In this document: piece after piece, positions 45,877-54,464 of the stretch
How the letters are laid out: each line of letters begins with the position of its first letter
Position numbering within the stretch: position 1 is the first letter of the stretch
Source of the DNA: Clostridiales bacterium
Lineage (GTDB): Bacteria > Bacillota > Clostridia > Saccharofermentanales > Saccharofermentanaceae
Reading direction: 5' to 3'
Assembly (NCBI GenBank): GCA_017649645.1
Contig: JAGCGK010000151.1
Span: forward strand, 1 to 64,000
Length of the DNA: 64,000 nucleotides
The notes under the pieces: model-generated
What the model was told of the DNA's origin: nothing
Database searches by the model: none
The model's input: the letters and a program-made list of their open reading frames with translations, nothing else
Program-made: the position numbers and the translations under genes

Positions 45877-47511
45877 TCAATCCTGGTTCTCGAAATCTAC
45901 CAGATGTTCCTGACCGTAGAGCTTTCTGAGCTTCGGCTTCTCGATCTTACCTGTCGCATTACGAAGAACAGGTGCGAAGATGATCTGACGAGGTCTCTTA
46001 TAGCGCGGAAGCTGCAGGCAGAACTCGTTTACTTCTTCTTCCGTAAGTTCCATGTCAGGCTTAACTTCGATGATGGCACCTTCGATCTCGCCCAGACGCT
46101 TATCAGGAAGACCGATTACGGCAACGTCCTTGATCTTGTCGTTCTTCATGAGGAAGTCCTCGATCTCTACAGGATAGAGGTTCTCACCGCCTGATACGAT
46201 AACGTCCTTCTTACGGTCAACGAGGAAGATGAATCCGTCTTCGTCCTCGCGGCCCATATCACCTGTAAGGAGCCAGCCGTCCTTGAGGACTTCTGCCGTA
46301 GCCTCAGGGTTATTGTAGTAGCAGACCATTACGCCGTTACCCTTGACGCAGAGCTCGCCGACTTCGCCCTTCTTGACGATGTCGCCCTTCTCGTCGATGA
46401 TCTTGCACTCCCAGCCGTAGCCAGGGATACCGATAGCACCGACCTTGTGAACGTTCTCGACACCGAGGTGTACGCAGCCCGGTCCGATGGACTCGCTAAG
46501 GCCGTAGTTGGTGTCGTACTGATGATTAGGGAAATAAGCGAGCCAACGCTTGATAAGTGACTTAGGTACAGGCTGAGCACCGATATGCATGAGCCTCCAC
46601 TGATCGAGCTTATAGTCGGAGAGCTTGATGTCGCCTCTGTCGAGGGCATCGAGGATATCCTGAGCCCACGGTACCAGGAGCCATACGATGGTGCAGTGCT
46701 CGTTGGATACTGCATCCATGATGTACTGAGGCTTTGTTCCTCTGAGAAGGACGGCTCTGGAGCCGCTTACCAAGCTTCCCATCCAGTGCATCTTGGCGCC
46801 TGTGTGATATAGAGGCGGGATGCAAAGGAAGCAGTCTTCCCTGCAGGTGGAGTGATGCTTCTGCTCAACTGCTGCAGCGTGCATGAGACTCTTGTGCTTA
46901 TGAAGGATAGCCTTAGGGAAACCAGTGGTTCCCGAACTAAAGTAGATAGCGCCGTTGTCTTCGTCTGTTATGGCGATGTTAGGACGCTCACTTGAGTAAT
47001 CGGCTGTGATGACGCGGTAATCTTCTGCGAATGTCGGGCAGTTCTCGCCGACAAAGATGAGGGCGCGGTTCTTGTGAAGGTCGTGCTCAATGTTTTCGAT
47101 ACGGCCGATGAATTCAGGGCCGAAGAAAAGGACATCCAATTCTGCAAGGTTGCTGCAGTATAAGATCTCGTCTGATGTATATCTGAAATTGAGAGGTACT
47201 GCGAGAGCGCCTGTCTTAAGGATTCCGAAGTAGATCGGGAGCCACTCGAGGCAGTTCATCATGAGGATACCGATCTTGTTATCCTTCTTGATGCCGCGGG
47301 ACAGGAGCATGTTGGCTACTCTGTTGGCCTTCTCGTCAAATACTTTCCATGTGATCTCTCTTCTGTAAGCCTGCTTTTCCGTAGGCTGGATGAGTTCGTA
47401 CTCTTTCCATGTAACGCGTCCGAGTTCCTGCTGTTCAGGATTGAGCTCTACAAGAGCAACCTCGTCGCCGTATAGATCTGCATTTCTTTCCAAATACTCT
47501 GTAACAGGCAT
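45877..47511 (-). CDS. acyl-CoA synthetase (AMP-dependent ligase)
   Basis: 544 aa from the ATG eight bases after AAGGAG. ANL superfamily motifs: phosphate loop IYFSSGTTGFPKAIL, YGLSESIGPGCV, the hinge region LLTGDMGREDEDGFIFLVDR, and the C-terminal Lys in NATGKIEKPKLR. Activates a carboxylic acid to an adenylate and then its CoA thioester; chain length unknown. Single gene, with the tRNA/acyltransferase array upstream. Confidence 0.93.
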   Translation of the reverse strand: MPVTEYLERNADLYGDEVALVELNPEQQELGRVTWKEYELIQPTEKQAYRREITWKVFDEKANRVANMLLSRGIKKDNKIGILMMNCLEWLPIYFGILKTGALAVPLNFRYTSDEILYCSNLAELDVLFFGPEFIGRIENIEHDLHKNRALIFVGENCPTFAEDYRVITADYSSERPNIAITDEDNGAIYFSSGTTGFPKAILHKHKSLMHAAAVEQKHHSTCREDCFLCIPPLYHTGAKMHWMGSLVSGSRAVLLRGTKPQYIMDAVSNEHCTIVWLLVPWAQDILDALDRGDIKLSDYKLDQWRLMHIGAQPVPKSLIKRWLAYFPNHQYDTNYGLSESIGPGCVHLGVENVHKVGAIGIPGYGWECKIIDEKGDIVKKGEVGELCVKGNGVMVCYYNNPEATAEVLKDGWLLTGDMGREDEDGFIFLVDRKKDVIVSGGENLYPVEIEDFLMKNDKIKDVAVIGLPDKRLGEIEGAIIEVKPDMELTEEEVNEFCLQLPRYKRPRQIIFAPVLRNATGKIEKPKLRKLYGQEHLVDFENQD

Positions 47512-47644
47512 TTTCAATACTCCTTATTCTACAAATACTACTAAACTACACGTATAAGACATGCCTATAAGAGTATAACAGTTTTTTATTAAAAATAAAG
47601 TTGACGATTTTCGGAGGCGATGCCGAAAAAATAGAAAATGGGTA

Positions 47645-47673
47645 TTGTAAAATCCGTAAACACTCGTTATAAT
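47645..47673 (+). promoter_or_regulatory. promoter of tRNA-Pro copy 1
   Basis: TTGTAA (47645-47650), 17-base spacer, TATAAT (47668-47673). It ends 18 bases before the tRNA 5' end. Confidence 0.65.
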
Positions 47674-47691
47674 TATTTGGCTTAATAAGTT

Positions 47692-47767
47692 CGAGGTGTA
47701 GCGCAGTTGGTAGCGTACGTGCTTTGGGAGCATGGGGTCGCAGGTTCGAACCCTGTCACCTCGACCA
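47692..47767 (+). tRNA. tRNA-Pro(UGG), copy 1
   Basis: 76 bases with encoded CCA. Acceptor stem CGAGGTG / CACCTCG, D stem GCGC / GCGT, anticodon stem CGTGC / GCATG with loop TTTGGGA (anticodon TGG), T arm GCAGG-TTCGAAC-CCTGT. Identical over its whole length to the copy at 48983-49058. Confidence 0.96.
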
Positions 47768-47772
47768 GGTAT

Positions 47773-47808
47773 AGGTTGTCTCAGGTTCATGAGACAGCCT
47801 ATTTTTTT
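47773..47808 (+). terminator. terminator of tRNA-Pro copy 1
   Basis: Perfect 11-bp stem AGGTTGTCTCA / TGAGACAGCCT (one wobble), 6-base loop, then ATTTTTTT, starting six bases after the CCA. Confidence 0.9.
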
Positions 47809-47883
47809 GCAATGTAAATTATCAAAAATACTTGACGATTATCGCCCTTCTGATACACTAGAATCAGTGATAAGGGGCTATTT

Positions 47884-48924
47884 ATGAGAAAGGAAAATGA
47901 AAGATCTCTATTCATCGACGTAGCAAAGGGTCTTGGGATCCTTATGGTTATGTGCGGTCATGTACTTTCCAAAGATCAGGGACTTTGCCCATTCCTTTAT
48001 GTGATCCATATTCCCCTGTTTTCGATATTATCAGGCTTTTTCGAGAAGAAACAGGATAATTTTGTCCGCTATGTATGTAAGACGTTCAAGAGGCTTTACA
48101 TTCCGTTTGTAACAATAACATGCATCGATTACCTCGTTTATTTCTTTACCTATGCCAAAGGCACGGACGATCCGGTGGCAATATGGTTTTATCTTGCTTT
48201 GTTCGGAAGCGAGATAGTCTTTAACATTCCTATCTGGTATCTTTTTGTCCTGTTCGTGATCAAAGTTGCTTCTCAGCTGTTTCATCTGATCAAAAAAGAG
48301 ATGGTCAAAAAGATGGTAATGATCACGGTCATCACTTTCGGATTTTTATACATGCATTCATTCGACTCATTCCCTGTTAAAAACAGGTTTGTTGCCATCT
48401 TTTCCATAGTTCCTGTATTGACATATTATTGTATCGGCTATCTATCGAAGAACATCATTGACTGCATTTCAAATTGCTTTAAAAAGAAAACGGTCCGAAG
48501 AAAGATCTTAATGGTCATCATCATGATCGTATCATTGTCGGTAACGGCTGTTCTTTCACAAATCAACGGCTTTGCCGAAGTTTTCGGTTGTATGTTCGGC
48601 AAAACTCCTCTCTTCATTATCAGCAGCATTTCGGGCGCCTTTGGCATCATGATCCTGTCATCCGTTATTGCCTCATCGAAAAAGTGCAGGCCACGCTTAC
48701 TCAGTTACTTCGGGAGACATAGTCTGGCAGTACAGGTCACCCACTTCTATATTACGGAATATCTGACGATGTACATACTCGAAAAAACCGGAAAAGAGCA
48801 CCTTCGATTCAAACCTTTATCAGAGTTAGCGATCATGTTCGAAACCGTCATTATCTGTCTCATTTTCATTTTGTTGACAGATCTTTTCCGCCGCAAAATA
48901 AGAAGGTTATCAGACCCTGCCTGA
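47884..48924 (+). CDS. acyltransferase-3 family membrane protein, paralogue 1
   Basis: 346 aa with about ten transmembrane segments. The N-terminal signature FIDVAKGLGILMVMCGHVLSK carries the His (26) typical of acyltransferase-3 (OafA/WecH-type) enzymes, followed by HIPLFSILSGFFEKK. These transfer acetyl or other acyl groups to extracytoplasmic sugars. It is flanked by two identical tRNA-Pro genes and belongs to a set of four paralogues in 6.5 kb. AAGGGG is the RBS. Confidence 0.9.
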   Translation: MRKENERSLFIDVAKGLGILMVMCGHVLSKDQGLCPFLYVIHIPLFSILSGFFEKKQDNFVRYVCKTFKRLYIPFVTITCIDYLVYFFTYAKGTDDPVAIWFYLALFGSEIVFNIPIWYLFVLFVIKVASQLFHLIKKEMVKKMVMITVITFGFLYMHSFDSFPVKNRFVAIFSIVPVLTYYCIGYLSKNIIDCISNCFKKKTVRRKILMVIIMIVSLSVTAVLSQINGFAEVFGCMFGKTPLFIISSISGAFGIMILSSVIASSKKCRPRLLSYFGRHSLAVQVTHFYITEYLTMYILEKTGKEHLRFKPLSELAIMFETVIICLIFILLTDLFRRKIRRLSDPA

Positions 48925-48939
48925 CAGTTTACGACTTTA

Positions 48940-48968
48940 TTGACAAATGTTTTTTTATTGGGTTATAC
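48940..48968 (+). promoter_or_regulatory. promoter of tRNA-Pro copy 2
   Basis: TTGACA (48940-48945), 17-base spacer, TTATAC (48963-48968). Spacer ending TTGGG and the downstream ACTT are shared with the promoter of copy 3 at 54299-54327. Confidence 0.75.
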
Positions 48969-48982
48969 TTATCGGGCACAAT

Positions 48983-49058
48983 CGAGGTGTAGCGCAGTTG
49001 GTAGCGTACGTGCTTTGGGAGCATGGGGTCGCAGGTTCGAACCCTGTCACCTCGACCA
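48983..49058 (+). tRNA. tRNA-Pro(UGG), copy 2
   Basis: 76 bases, encoded CCA, identical to copy 1 (anticodon TGG in loop TTTGGGA). Located 58 bases after acyltransferase 1 and 114 bases before acyltransferase 2. Confidence 0.96.
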
Positions 49059-49061
49059 GAC

Positions 49062-49098
49062 GGGGTTATCTCAGGTAAGACTGAGGTGACCCCTTTTT
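49062..49098 (+). terminator. terminator of tRNA-Pro copy 2
   Basis: 13-bp stem GGGGTTATCTCAG / CTGAGGTGACCCC with two wobble pairs, 6-base loop, then TTTTT. Different in sequence from the terminator of copy 1. Confidence 0.9.
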
Positions 49099-49172
49099 GT
49101 TGCGTGTAAAGAACTATTGATAATATCCCCATCTTTGATAAACTGATTTAAAAATTCCTAAGGAATATTTTT

Positions 49173-50210
49173 ATGAGCGAGAAGAAAGAAAGATCACTGT
49201 TTATCGATGTGGCCAAGGGATTCGGAATCCTTATGGTCATGTGCGGACATCTTTTGAGCACCGAACAGGGTCTGCGCTATTTCCTTTACACGATCCATAT
49301 CCCGCTGTTCCTCTTGCTGTCCGGCTTTTTCGAGAAGAAGCAGGATAAAATCGGCAAATATCTTCTTAAGATCTTTAAGCGACTATATCTTCCGTATATG
49401 CTCATTACCGCTATCGATTATGTGGCGTACACGTTCGTCTACAAGGCCGATTTCTGGCACGACTCCGTCATTAAGGCTTTCAAGGCTTGGGGCGGATGCG
49501 AGCTGGTATTCGACATCCCGATCTGGTTTTTGTTCGCGCTGTTCCTGGTCAAGGCTTTCTTCCAGATCCTGCATCTTATCAAGAACGAGAAGGTCAAGAA
49601 CGTCGTCATCGGTATCATCGTGATCGGCGGATTCTTCTACATGCGCTTTTTCAGTTATATACCATACAAGAACAGATACTTCGCCATTTTCGCCGTCGTA
49701 CCTGTCCTTACGTATTACAGCATCGGTTATCTCGTCAAAGGACTTATCGGCCGCCCTTCCAAGATCTACGAAGGCACCGTTCGTTCCGAGAAGGTACTTA
49801 CCGCCGTCATTATGGGGTTCGCTTTTATGATCACGGCATTCCTGTCGCAGATCAACGGCGATGTCGGCGTTCTCGGCTGCCACTTCGGCAATATCATCTA
49901 CTTCATCATCAACAGTATCTGCGGTTCCTTCGGATTTATCATCCTTTCATCGATCCTTGCCTCTTCGAAAAAGATCAAGCCGCGTTTCATCTCTTACTTC
50001 GGAAAGCATAGTCTCGCAGTCCAGGTAACTCATTACTATTTGGCGGACTATGCGGCGCCTGAGATCCTCAAAAGACTCGGTAAAGGCGACCTCCGCTATT
50101 ACCCGCCTGTTCAGTGCATCATACTTATCTCAGTTATCCTTATATGCCTTTTGATCCTCATCGCTAAGGGCTTTATAGGGAATAAGTTAAAGAGCCTGAA
50201 GAAAGCCTGA
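49173..50210 (+). CDS. acyltransferase-3 family membrane protein, paralogue 2
   Basis: 345 aa. N-terminal signature FIDVAKGFGILMVMCGHLLS and IPLFLLLSGFFEKKQDK; C-terminal YFGKHSLAVQVTHYYLADY. About ten transmembrane segments. Closest to paralogue 1 of the four by eye (same KKxRSLFIDVAKG start, FFEKKQD, SIGYL, SSKK). AAGGA RBS. Likely O-acylates a surface glycan; acceptor unknown. Confidence 0.9.
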   Translation: MSEKKERSLFIDVAKGFGILMVMCGHLLSTEQGLRYFLYTIHIPLFLLLSGFFEKKQDKIGKYLLKIFKRLYLPYMLITAIDYVAYTFVYKADFWHDSVIKAFKAWGGCELVFDIPIWFLFALFLVKAFFQILHLIKNEKVKNVVIGIIVIGGFFYMRFFSYIPYKNRYFAIFAVVPVLTYYSIGYLVKGLIGRPSKIYEGTVRSEKVLTAVIMGFAFMITAFLSQINGDVGVLGCHFGNIIYFIINSICGSFGFIILSSILASSKKIKPRFISYFGKHSLAVQVTHYYLADYAAPEILKRLGKGDLRYYPPVQCIILISVILICLLILIAKGFIGNKLKSLKKA

Positions 50211-50599
50211 AACTTGGCTTTTATTTGATGTTTAATGTCTGTTTTCGGGCGTTTCGTCATTTTGTACTATTGGCCGTATGTTTTTTTGTTGAAAAAACCG
50301 AAAGAAACGTTATGCGGTTAATATTTCTGAAATTACGCCCTCATTTTTCTTGAGTTTATCGGGATTATCGCCCCCGGATCATGCCCGAAAACACACTTTA
50401 ACCTCATCTGAGCCTGCTTCCCTCCCTTTAGTATAATATCTATCATTTATAGCCGCTTGAAAAAGTGATTTTCGGATGATAAAATTCTATTGATTTATTC
50501 TTTGACGTTTTACAGTATTTACAAAAATCGCAACTAATCGACAGAAAACAGACAGAAAAAGACAGAAAACAGAAAAGGGAATATCAGGATAAATCAGGT
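50211..50599. other. intergenic stretch with a promoter and a GACAGAAAA repeat
   Basis: No gene seen. Near its end the word GACAGAAAA recurs three times (about 50539-50575) just before the next ORF. An upstream block contains several TTTTCGG-like and CGAAAG words. It lies where the other units of the array have a tRNA gene; no tRNA is present here. Confidence 0.5.
50457..50485 (+). promoter_or_regulatory. promoter of acyltransferase paralogue 3
   Basis: TTGAAA (50457-50462), 17-base spacer, TAAAAT (50480-50485), giving a leader of about 105 bases that contains the GACAGAAAA repeats. Confidence 0.55.
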
Positions 50600-51703
50600 A
50601 TGGACAGGGAAAACGAAAGGCTAAGTTATATTGACATAGCTAAGGGAATCGGTATACTCATGGTCATTTTCGGCCATGTTTTAAGTAAGTCCCAAGGCTT
50701 GTATTGTTTTATCTATTCGGTACACATTCCGCTCTTTATCATCTTGTCCGGATTTTTCGAGAAAGAGCATAGTGATTTCAGATCGTATTTTTATAAGACC
50801 ATCAGAAGGCTGTATCTGCCATTCCTGGCATTTGTAGTCATCGACTATGTCGCGGCTTACTTCCTTAACAATACTCCTGCCAAGTACGTATTCGTTCAGG
50901 GCGTTAAGGCGGCAATGGGCATGGAGAGAGTCTTCAATCAGCCGATATGGTTCCTTTTTGACCTCTTCGTAGTTAAGGTATTCATCCAGCTGTTCCACAA
51001 GATCAGGAACAAGAAGCTCATGAACCTTCTTTTGGCTGTAGTAATGATCTGCGGTGTCTACTACATGTACTGCTGCAGGTTCATCGATTTCTCCATAAGA
51101 TATATTCCGATCAATTCCGTTATCCCGTTCATGTCATACTATATCTTCGGATATTTTATGAAGGGTTCCGTTAAGTATGTCGCCGACATCTTCGAAGGAA
51201 GAGACAAAGTCGCGAAGTTCCTTATGTCCGTCGTTATGATCCACTGTCTGGCACTTCTCGTACCACTGTCACAGATCAACGGCAACACATCCGTTTTCGG
51301 TTGTGAGTTCGGAGACAATACGACCATGTATATCATCAATACGATCCTCGGTTCGTTCGGATTCATCATCCTGTCGTGCCTTATCGCATCGAAGCAGAAG
51401 AATCTTCACATGCTGCAATTCCTCGGAAAGCACAGCATGGAATTTCTTGTTATCCACTTCTATATCACGGCACACGCGATCAATGCAGCATGGGGCCTCA
51501 TCAACAGTCTTGAAGCCATTCACCTGCCGCACATCCAGTGCTCCAGTTTCGCATTCACTTTCACGATCTGCTTGACTCTCGTCCTTTGCGAGATCAAGAT
51601 CCAGGATTACGTGGCACAGAAGAGACTTAGAAGAAGACTTTCTCTTATCTATTGCCTCGTCCTCAAGAGGAAACATACTCCTGCCCTTTCACGTCGCTAT
51701 TGA
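50600..51703 (+). CDS. acyltransferase-3 family membrane protein, paralogue 3
   Basis: 367 aa, about twenty residues longer than its paralogues at the basic C-terminus (QKRLRRRLSL ... KRKHTPALSRRY). Signature YIDIAKGIGILMVIFGHVLS with HIPLFIILSGFFEKE and FLGKHSMEFLVIHFYITAH. The RBS is weak (AGG close to the ATG). It is followed 51 bases later by the patatin-like gene, which may be cotranscribed. Confidence 0.9.
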   Translation: MDRENERLSYIDIAKGIGILMVIFGHVLSKSQGLYCFIYSVHIPLFIILSGFFEKEHSDFRSYFYKTIRRLYLPFLAFVVIDYVAAYFLNNTPAKYVFVQGVKAAMGMERVFNQPIWFLFDLFVVKVFIQLFHKIRNKKLMNLLLAVVMICGVYYMYCCRFIDFSIRYIPINSVIPFMSYYIFGYFMKGSVKYVADIFEGRDKVAKFLMSVVMIHCLALLVPLSQINGNTSVFGCEFGDNTTMYIINTILGSFGFIILSCLIASKQKNLHMLQFLGKHSMEFLVIHFYITAHAINAAWGLINSLEAIHLPHIQCSSFAFTFTICLTLVLCEIKIQDYVAQKRLRRRLSLIYCLVLKRKHTPALSRRY

Positions 51704-51754
51704 ATGATCCGCTGATTCGTTGTACTATCTTTCCGTGACAATAAAGGAGATATT

Positions 51755-52615
51755 ATGGGAATCGGTCTGGTACTCGAAGGCGGTGCTCTCAGAGGTCTTT
51801 TCACCTCAGGCATAGTTGATGTCCTTCTCGAAAACAATATAAAGTTTGATGCGGCCGTCGGAGTTTCCGCGGGCGTGGTCTTCGGCACGAATCTTAAGTC
51901 ATGCCAAAAGGGACGCGGCATCAGGTATAATCTGAAATACTCAAAAAACTGGCGCTACAAGAGCTTCCGTTCCCTGCTTTTTACGGGTGATCTTTTCGGC
52001 GCCGATTTTTGTTATCACAAGCTTCCTAAGGAACTGGATCTGTTCGATGCAAAGACTTTTCGAGAAGACCCGATGGATTTCTATGCTGTCGTAACAGACG
52101 TCGAAAACGGCAAGCCGTTTTACAAAAGACTCACTGACGGAGAATTCAAAGACCTGGAATGGGTCAGAGCATCCGCGTCAATGCCGCTTGCTTCAAGGAT
52201 CGTAAAGATCGACGGAGGCAAATATCTGGACGGCGGAATATCGGATTCGATACCACTTAGGTTCATGGAAGAAAAGGGATTTAAAAAGAATATCGTAGTC
52301 CTCACACAGCCTTTGGGATACGAAAAAAAGCCGTATAAGATCATGCCTCTCGTTAAGACCTTTTATCACAAGTATCCGAATCTGGTAAAAGAGGTCGGAA
52401 ACAGACATGAGATGTATAACGAGCAGACAGCATATGTCTTATCGCGAGAAAAAGAGGGTGCATGTTTTGTTATAAGGCCGGAAGAAGCTCTCAATATCAA
52501 GCCGACCGAAACCGATCCGAACGAACTTCAGCGAGTCTACGATCACGGAGTTATGGTCGGAAACAAATTATTGAACGATATCAGGGATTTTATCAGTCTT
52601 CCTCAGTCTTTCTGA
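51755..52615 (+). CDS. patatin-like phospholipase
   Basis: 286 aa. Oxyanion motif VLEGGALRG (8-16), nucleophile Ser in GVSAG, catalytic Asp in the DGG motif of KYLDGGISDSIP. Hydrolyses acyl esters of (phospho)lipids; YjjU/RssA-like in length. AAAGGAG five bases before the ATG. Its last 23 bases overlap a convergent membrane-protein gene. Confidence 0.92.
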   Translation: MGIGLVLEGGALRGLFTSGIVDVLLENNIKFDAAVGVSAGVVFGTNLKSCQKGRGIRYNLKYSKNWRYKSFRSLLFTGDLFGADFCYHKLPKELDLFDAKTFREDPMDFYAVVTDVENGKPFYKRLTDGEFKDLEWVRASASMPLASRIVKIDGGKYLDGGISDSIPLRFMEEKGFKKNIVVLTQPLGYEKKPYKIMPLVKTFYHKYPNLVKEVGNRHEMYNEQTAYVLSREKEGACFVIRPEEALNIKPTETDPNELQRVYDHGVMVGNKLLNDIRDFISLPQSF

Positions 52616-53072
52616 GACTTCCTACCATAAAGCAGATAAATCCGGTAACGATGACAAGGACCGCACATCCCGCGAGGATATAAAAGCCGACTGATGTCCT
52701 GGTTATAACATCAAATGTAACTTCCAGATTATGTGCGCCGAGCTCCTCATATAGTTCATCATATTTGTTAGCTTCATGATGAACCGTTCCCACAGCAGAC
52801 AGCATAAGGAAGAGCTTGATAACGATAGTCGCCGAACAACCCAATGATGTCCATATAGTATGCTTATACTTAGTGCTTATTGCCAAGGCAAAATTACCTG
52901 CTGCCAAGAGCACCACCAGCAAACCTACCAAAGAAGGCATCAACTTAATATATTCAACAGTAGATCTGGTTTCATATTGCGTTACTATCTTCTGACACGG
53001 AACGGCAGTCGCACCGACTGTCAGAACACTTACGATCATTACTATGTAGCGTATGATCTTACTCTTGTCCAT
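52593..53072 (-). CDS. small four-helix membrane protein
   Basis: 159 aa from the ATG five bases after GGAGG. Four transmembrane segments with an external loop GTVHHEANKYDELYEELGAH and a basic/acidic tail RKTEED. Unknown function. It overlaps the patatin gene tail to tail by 23 bases, so the two transcripts are partly antisense. Confidence 0.6.
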   Translation of the reverse strand: MDKSKIIRYIVMIVSVLTVGATAVPCQKIVTQYETRSTVEYIKLMPSLVGLLVVLLAAGNFALAISTKYKHTIWTSLGCSATIVIKLFLMLSAVGTVHHEANKYDELYEELGAHNLEVTFDVITRTSVGFYILAGCAVLVIVTGFICFMVGSLRKTEED

Positions 53073-53239
53073 ATTTACCTCCAAACAACTCATACTTCAA
53101 CACAGAATCATAATATCATTTATTACTCAAACTTTGTCGTACGTAACGCAAATGTTATATTTATACTCGGAGTATAAATGATAAAATATTATTAATATTA
53201 TAGGTAAAATGCCCTAGGTGTGAGTTTTGATCAAAAGAT

Positions 53240-54274
53240 ATGGAAAGAGAAAACAACAGATTATCATTCGTAGATATAGCTAAGGGAATATGTATCCTGA
53301 TGGTCGTTCTCGGTCACATCGTGAGCAAAGAACAGGGTATACATCCGTATATCTATACCATGCATATTCCTACATTTATTCTTCTGTCGGGATTTTTCGA
53401 GAAGAAACGGGAGAAGTATCTTCCGTATCTGAAAAAAATATTCAAGAGACTTTATCTGCCGTTTCTTTGCTTTGTGGTCATCGATTTCATAGCGGTAATG
53501 ATAATCCACAAAGTCACTATTCTGTACTTCCTGCATCACTGCTTCCTTGCCGCGGTCGGATTGGAGTGCGTCTATGACGTGCCGATCTGGTTCCTTATCG
53601 ATCTTTTCATCGTAAAAGCGGTGTTCCAGCTGTTCCACAGGATCAAAAATGCCAAAGTCTTAAAGGTCATATTGATAGTGGCTGTCGTTATCGGCATTAC
53701 CTATATGTACTTCTTTGATTACTTTGAATTGATGAACAGGAACTGGGCTTTGTTCGCTCTGGTTCCGATGCTGGCTTATTACTGCCTGGGATTTATCCTC
53801 AAGGACCTGATCAAATATATTGCTAACGTGTTCAGCGGGGAAAAGATCATCGACAAGCTCTTCCTTACCGTCATAATGATCATGTGCTTCGGAATACTCA
53901 TCCCGATATCCCAGATCAACGGAGATGTCAGTTTCTTCGGCTGCAATTTCAACAATGCCTTTTTGTTCCTTATCAACAGTTTGCTCGGAGCATTCGCGAT
54001 CATCATACTTTCATGTATCCTCTCTTCATTTACGAAGATCAAGTTCAAAGGCATACAGTTTTTGGGTAAGCACAGTCTCTTCATCCAGGTTACACATTAT
54101 TACCTGGTGGACTATGTGATCTTCGCCTTTTTCGATAAGAGGGATAAATTGGATCTTTATTACTCTCCGGGAGTCGAAGCTTTGGTCTTCCTGGCCGTTG
54201 TAGGAGTATGTATCATCGCTATAATCATCAAGGAACTTTTGGTCAAAAATGTCTTATCGAAGATCAAAAAGTAA
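53240..54274 (+). CDS. acyltransferase-3 family membrane protein, paralogue 4
   Basis: 344 aa. Signature FVDIAKGICILMVVLGHIVSK, HIPTFILLSGFFEKKREK, FLGKHSLFIQVTHYYLVDY. Like the other three it has the Gly-His in the first helix and about ten membrane segments. It is followed by tRNA-Pro copy 3, 68 bases on, as paralogue 1 is by copy 2, with a similar promoter in the gap. Confidence 0.9.
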   Translation: MERENNRLSFVDIAKGICILMVVLGHIVSKEQGIHPYIYTMHIPTFILLSGFFEKKREKYLPYLKKIFKRLYLPFLCFVVIDFIAVMIIHKVTILYFLHHCFLAAVGLECVYDVPIWFLIDLFIVKAVFQLFHRIKNAKVLKVILIVAVVIGITYMYFFDYFELMNRNWALFALVPMLAYYCLGFILKDLIKYIANVFSGEKIIDKLFLTVIMIMCFGILIPISQINGDVSFFGCNFNNAFLFLINSLLGAFAIIILSCILSSFTKIKFKGIQFLGKHSLFIQVTHYYLVDYVIFAFFDKRDKLDLYYSPGVEALVFLAVVGVCIIAIIIKELLVKNVLSKIKK

Positions 54275-54298
54275 GGCTTCCCGCGACATTCGGATTTA

Positions 54299-54327
54299 TT
54301 GACAAGGGATTTTTCTTTGGGTTATAC
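54299..54327 (+). promoter_or_regulatory. promoter of tRNA-Pro copy 3
   Basis: TTGACA (54299-54304), 17-base spacer ending TTGGG, TTATAC (54322-54327). Nearly the same as the promoter of copy 2, including the tract ATTTATTGACA before it. Confidence 0.75.
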
Positions 54328-54342
54328 TTTACGGGCAAAGAT

Positions 54343-54418
54343 CGAGGCGTAGCGCAGTCGGTAGCGTACGTGCTTAGGGAGCATGGGGTCGCAGGTTCAA
54401 GTCCTGTCGCCTCGACCA
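54343..54418 (+). tRNA. tRNA-Pro(AGG), copy 3 with altered anticodon
   Basis: 76 bases with CCA. The same backbone as copies 1 and 2, but with an acceptor-stem pair changed compensatorily (CGAGGCG / CGCCTCG), D-loop AGTCGG, T loop TTCAAGT, and anticodon loop TTAGGGA, giving anticodon AGG. The stems are intact, so it should be functional. An A34 proline tRNA would need deamination to inosine to read CCC and CCA. Confidence 0.93.
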
Positions 54419-54420
54419 CT

Positions 54421-54453
54421 AAAAAAGGAACTGTTAAAGCAGTTCCTTTTTTT
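54421..54453 (+). terminator. terminator of tRNA-Pro copy 3
   Basis: AAAAAAGGAACTG / CAGTTCCTTTTTTT with a 6-base loop. Symmetric A and T tracts let it also terminate the convergent lipoprotein gene. Confidence 0.9.
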
Positions 54454-54464
54454 GTTCTGTGTTA

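Noticed and set aside
50539..50575. CRISPR-like or minisatellite array (GACAGAAAA units)
   Set aside because: Only three short units with irregular spacing; low-complexity leader rather than an array.
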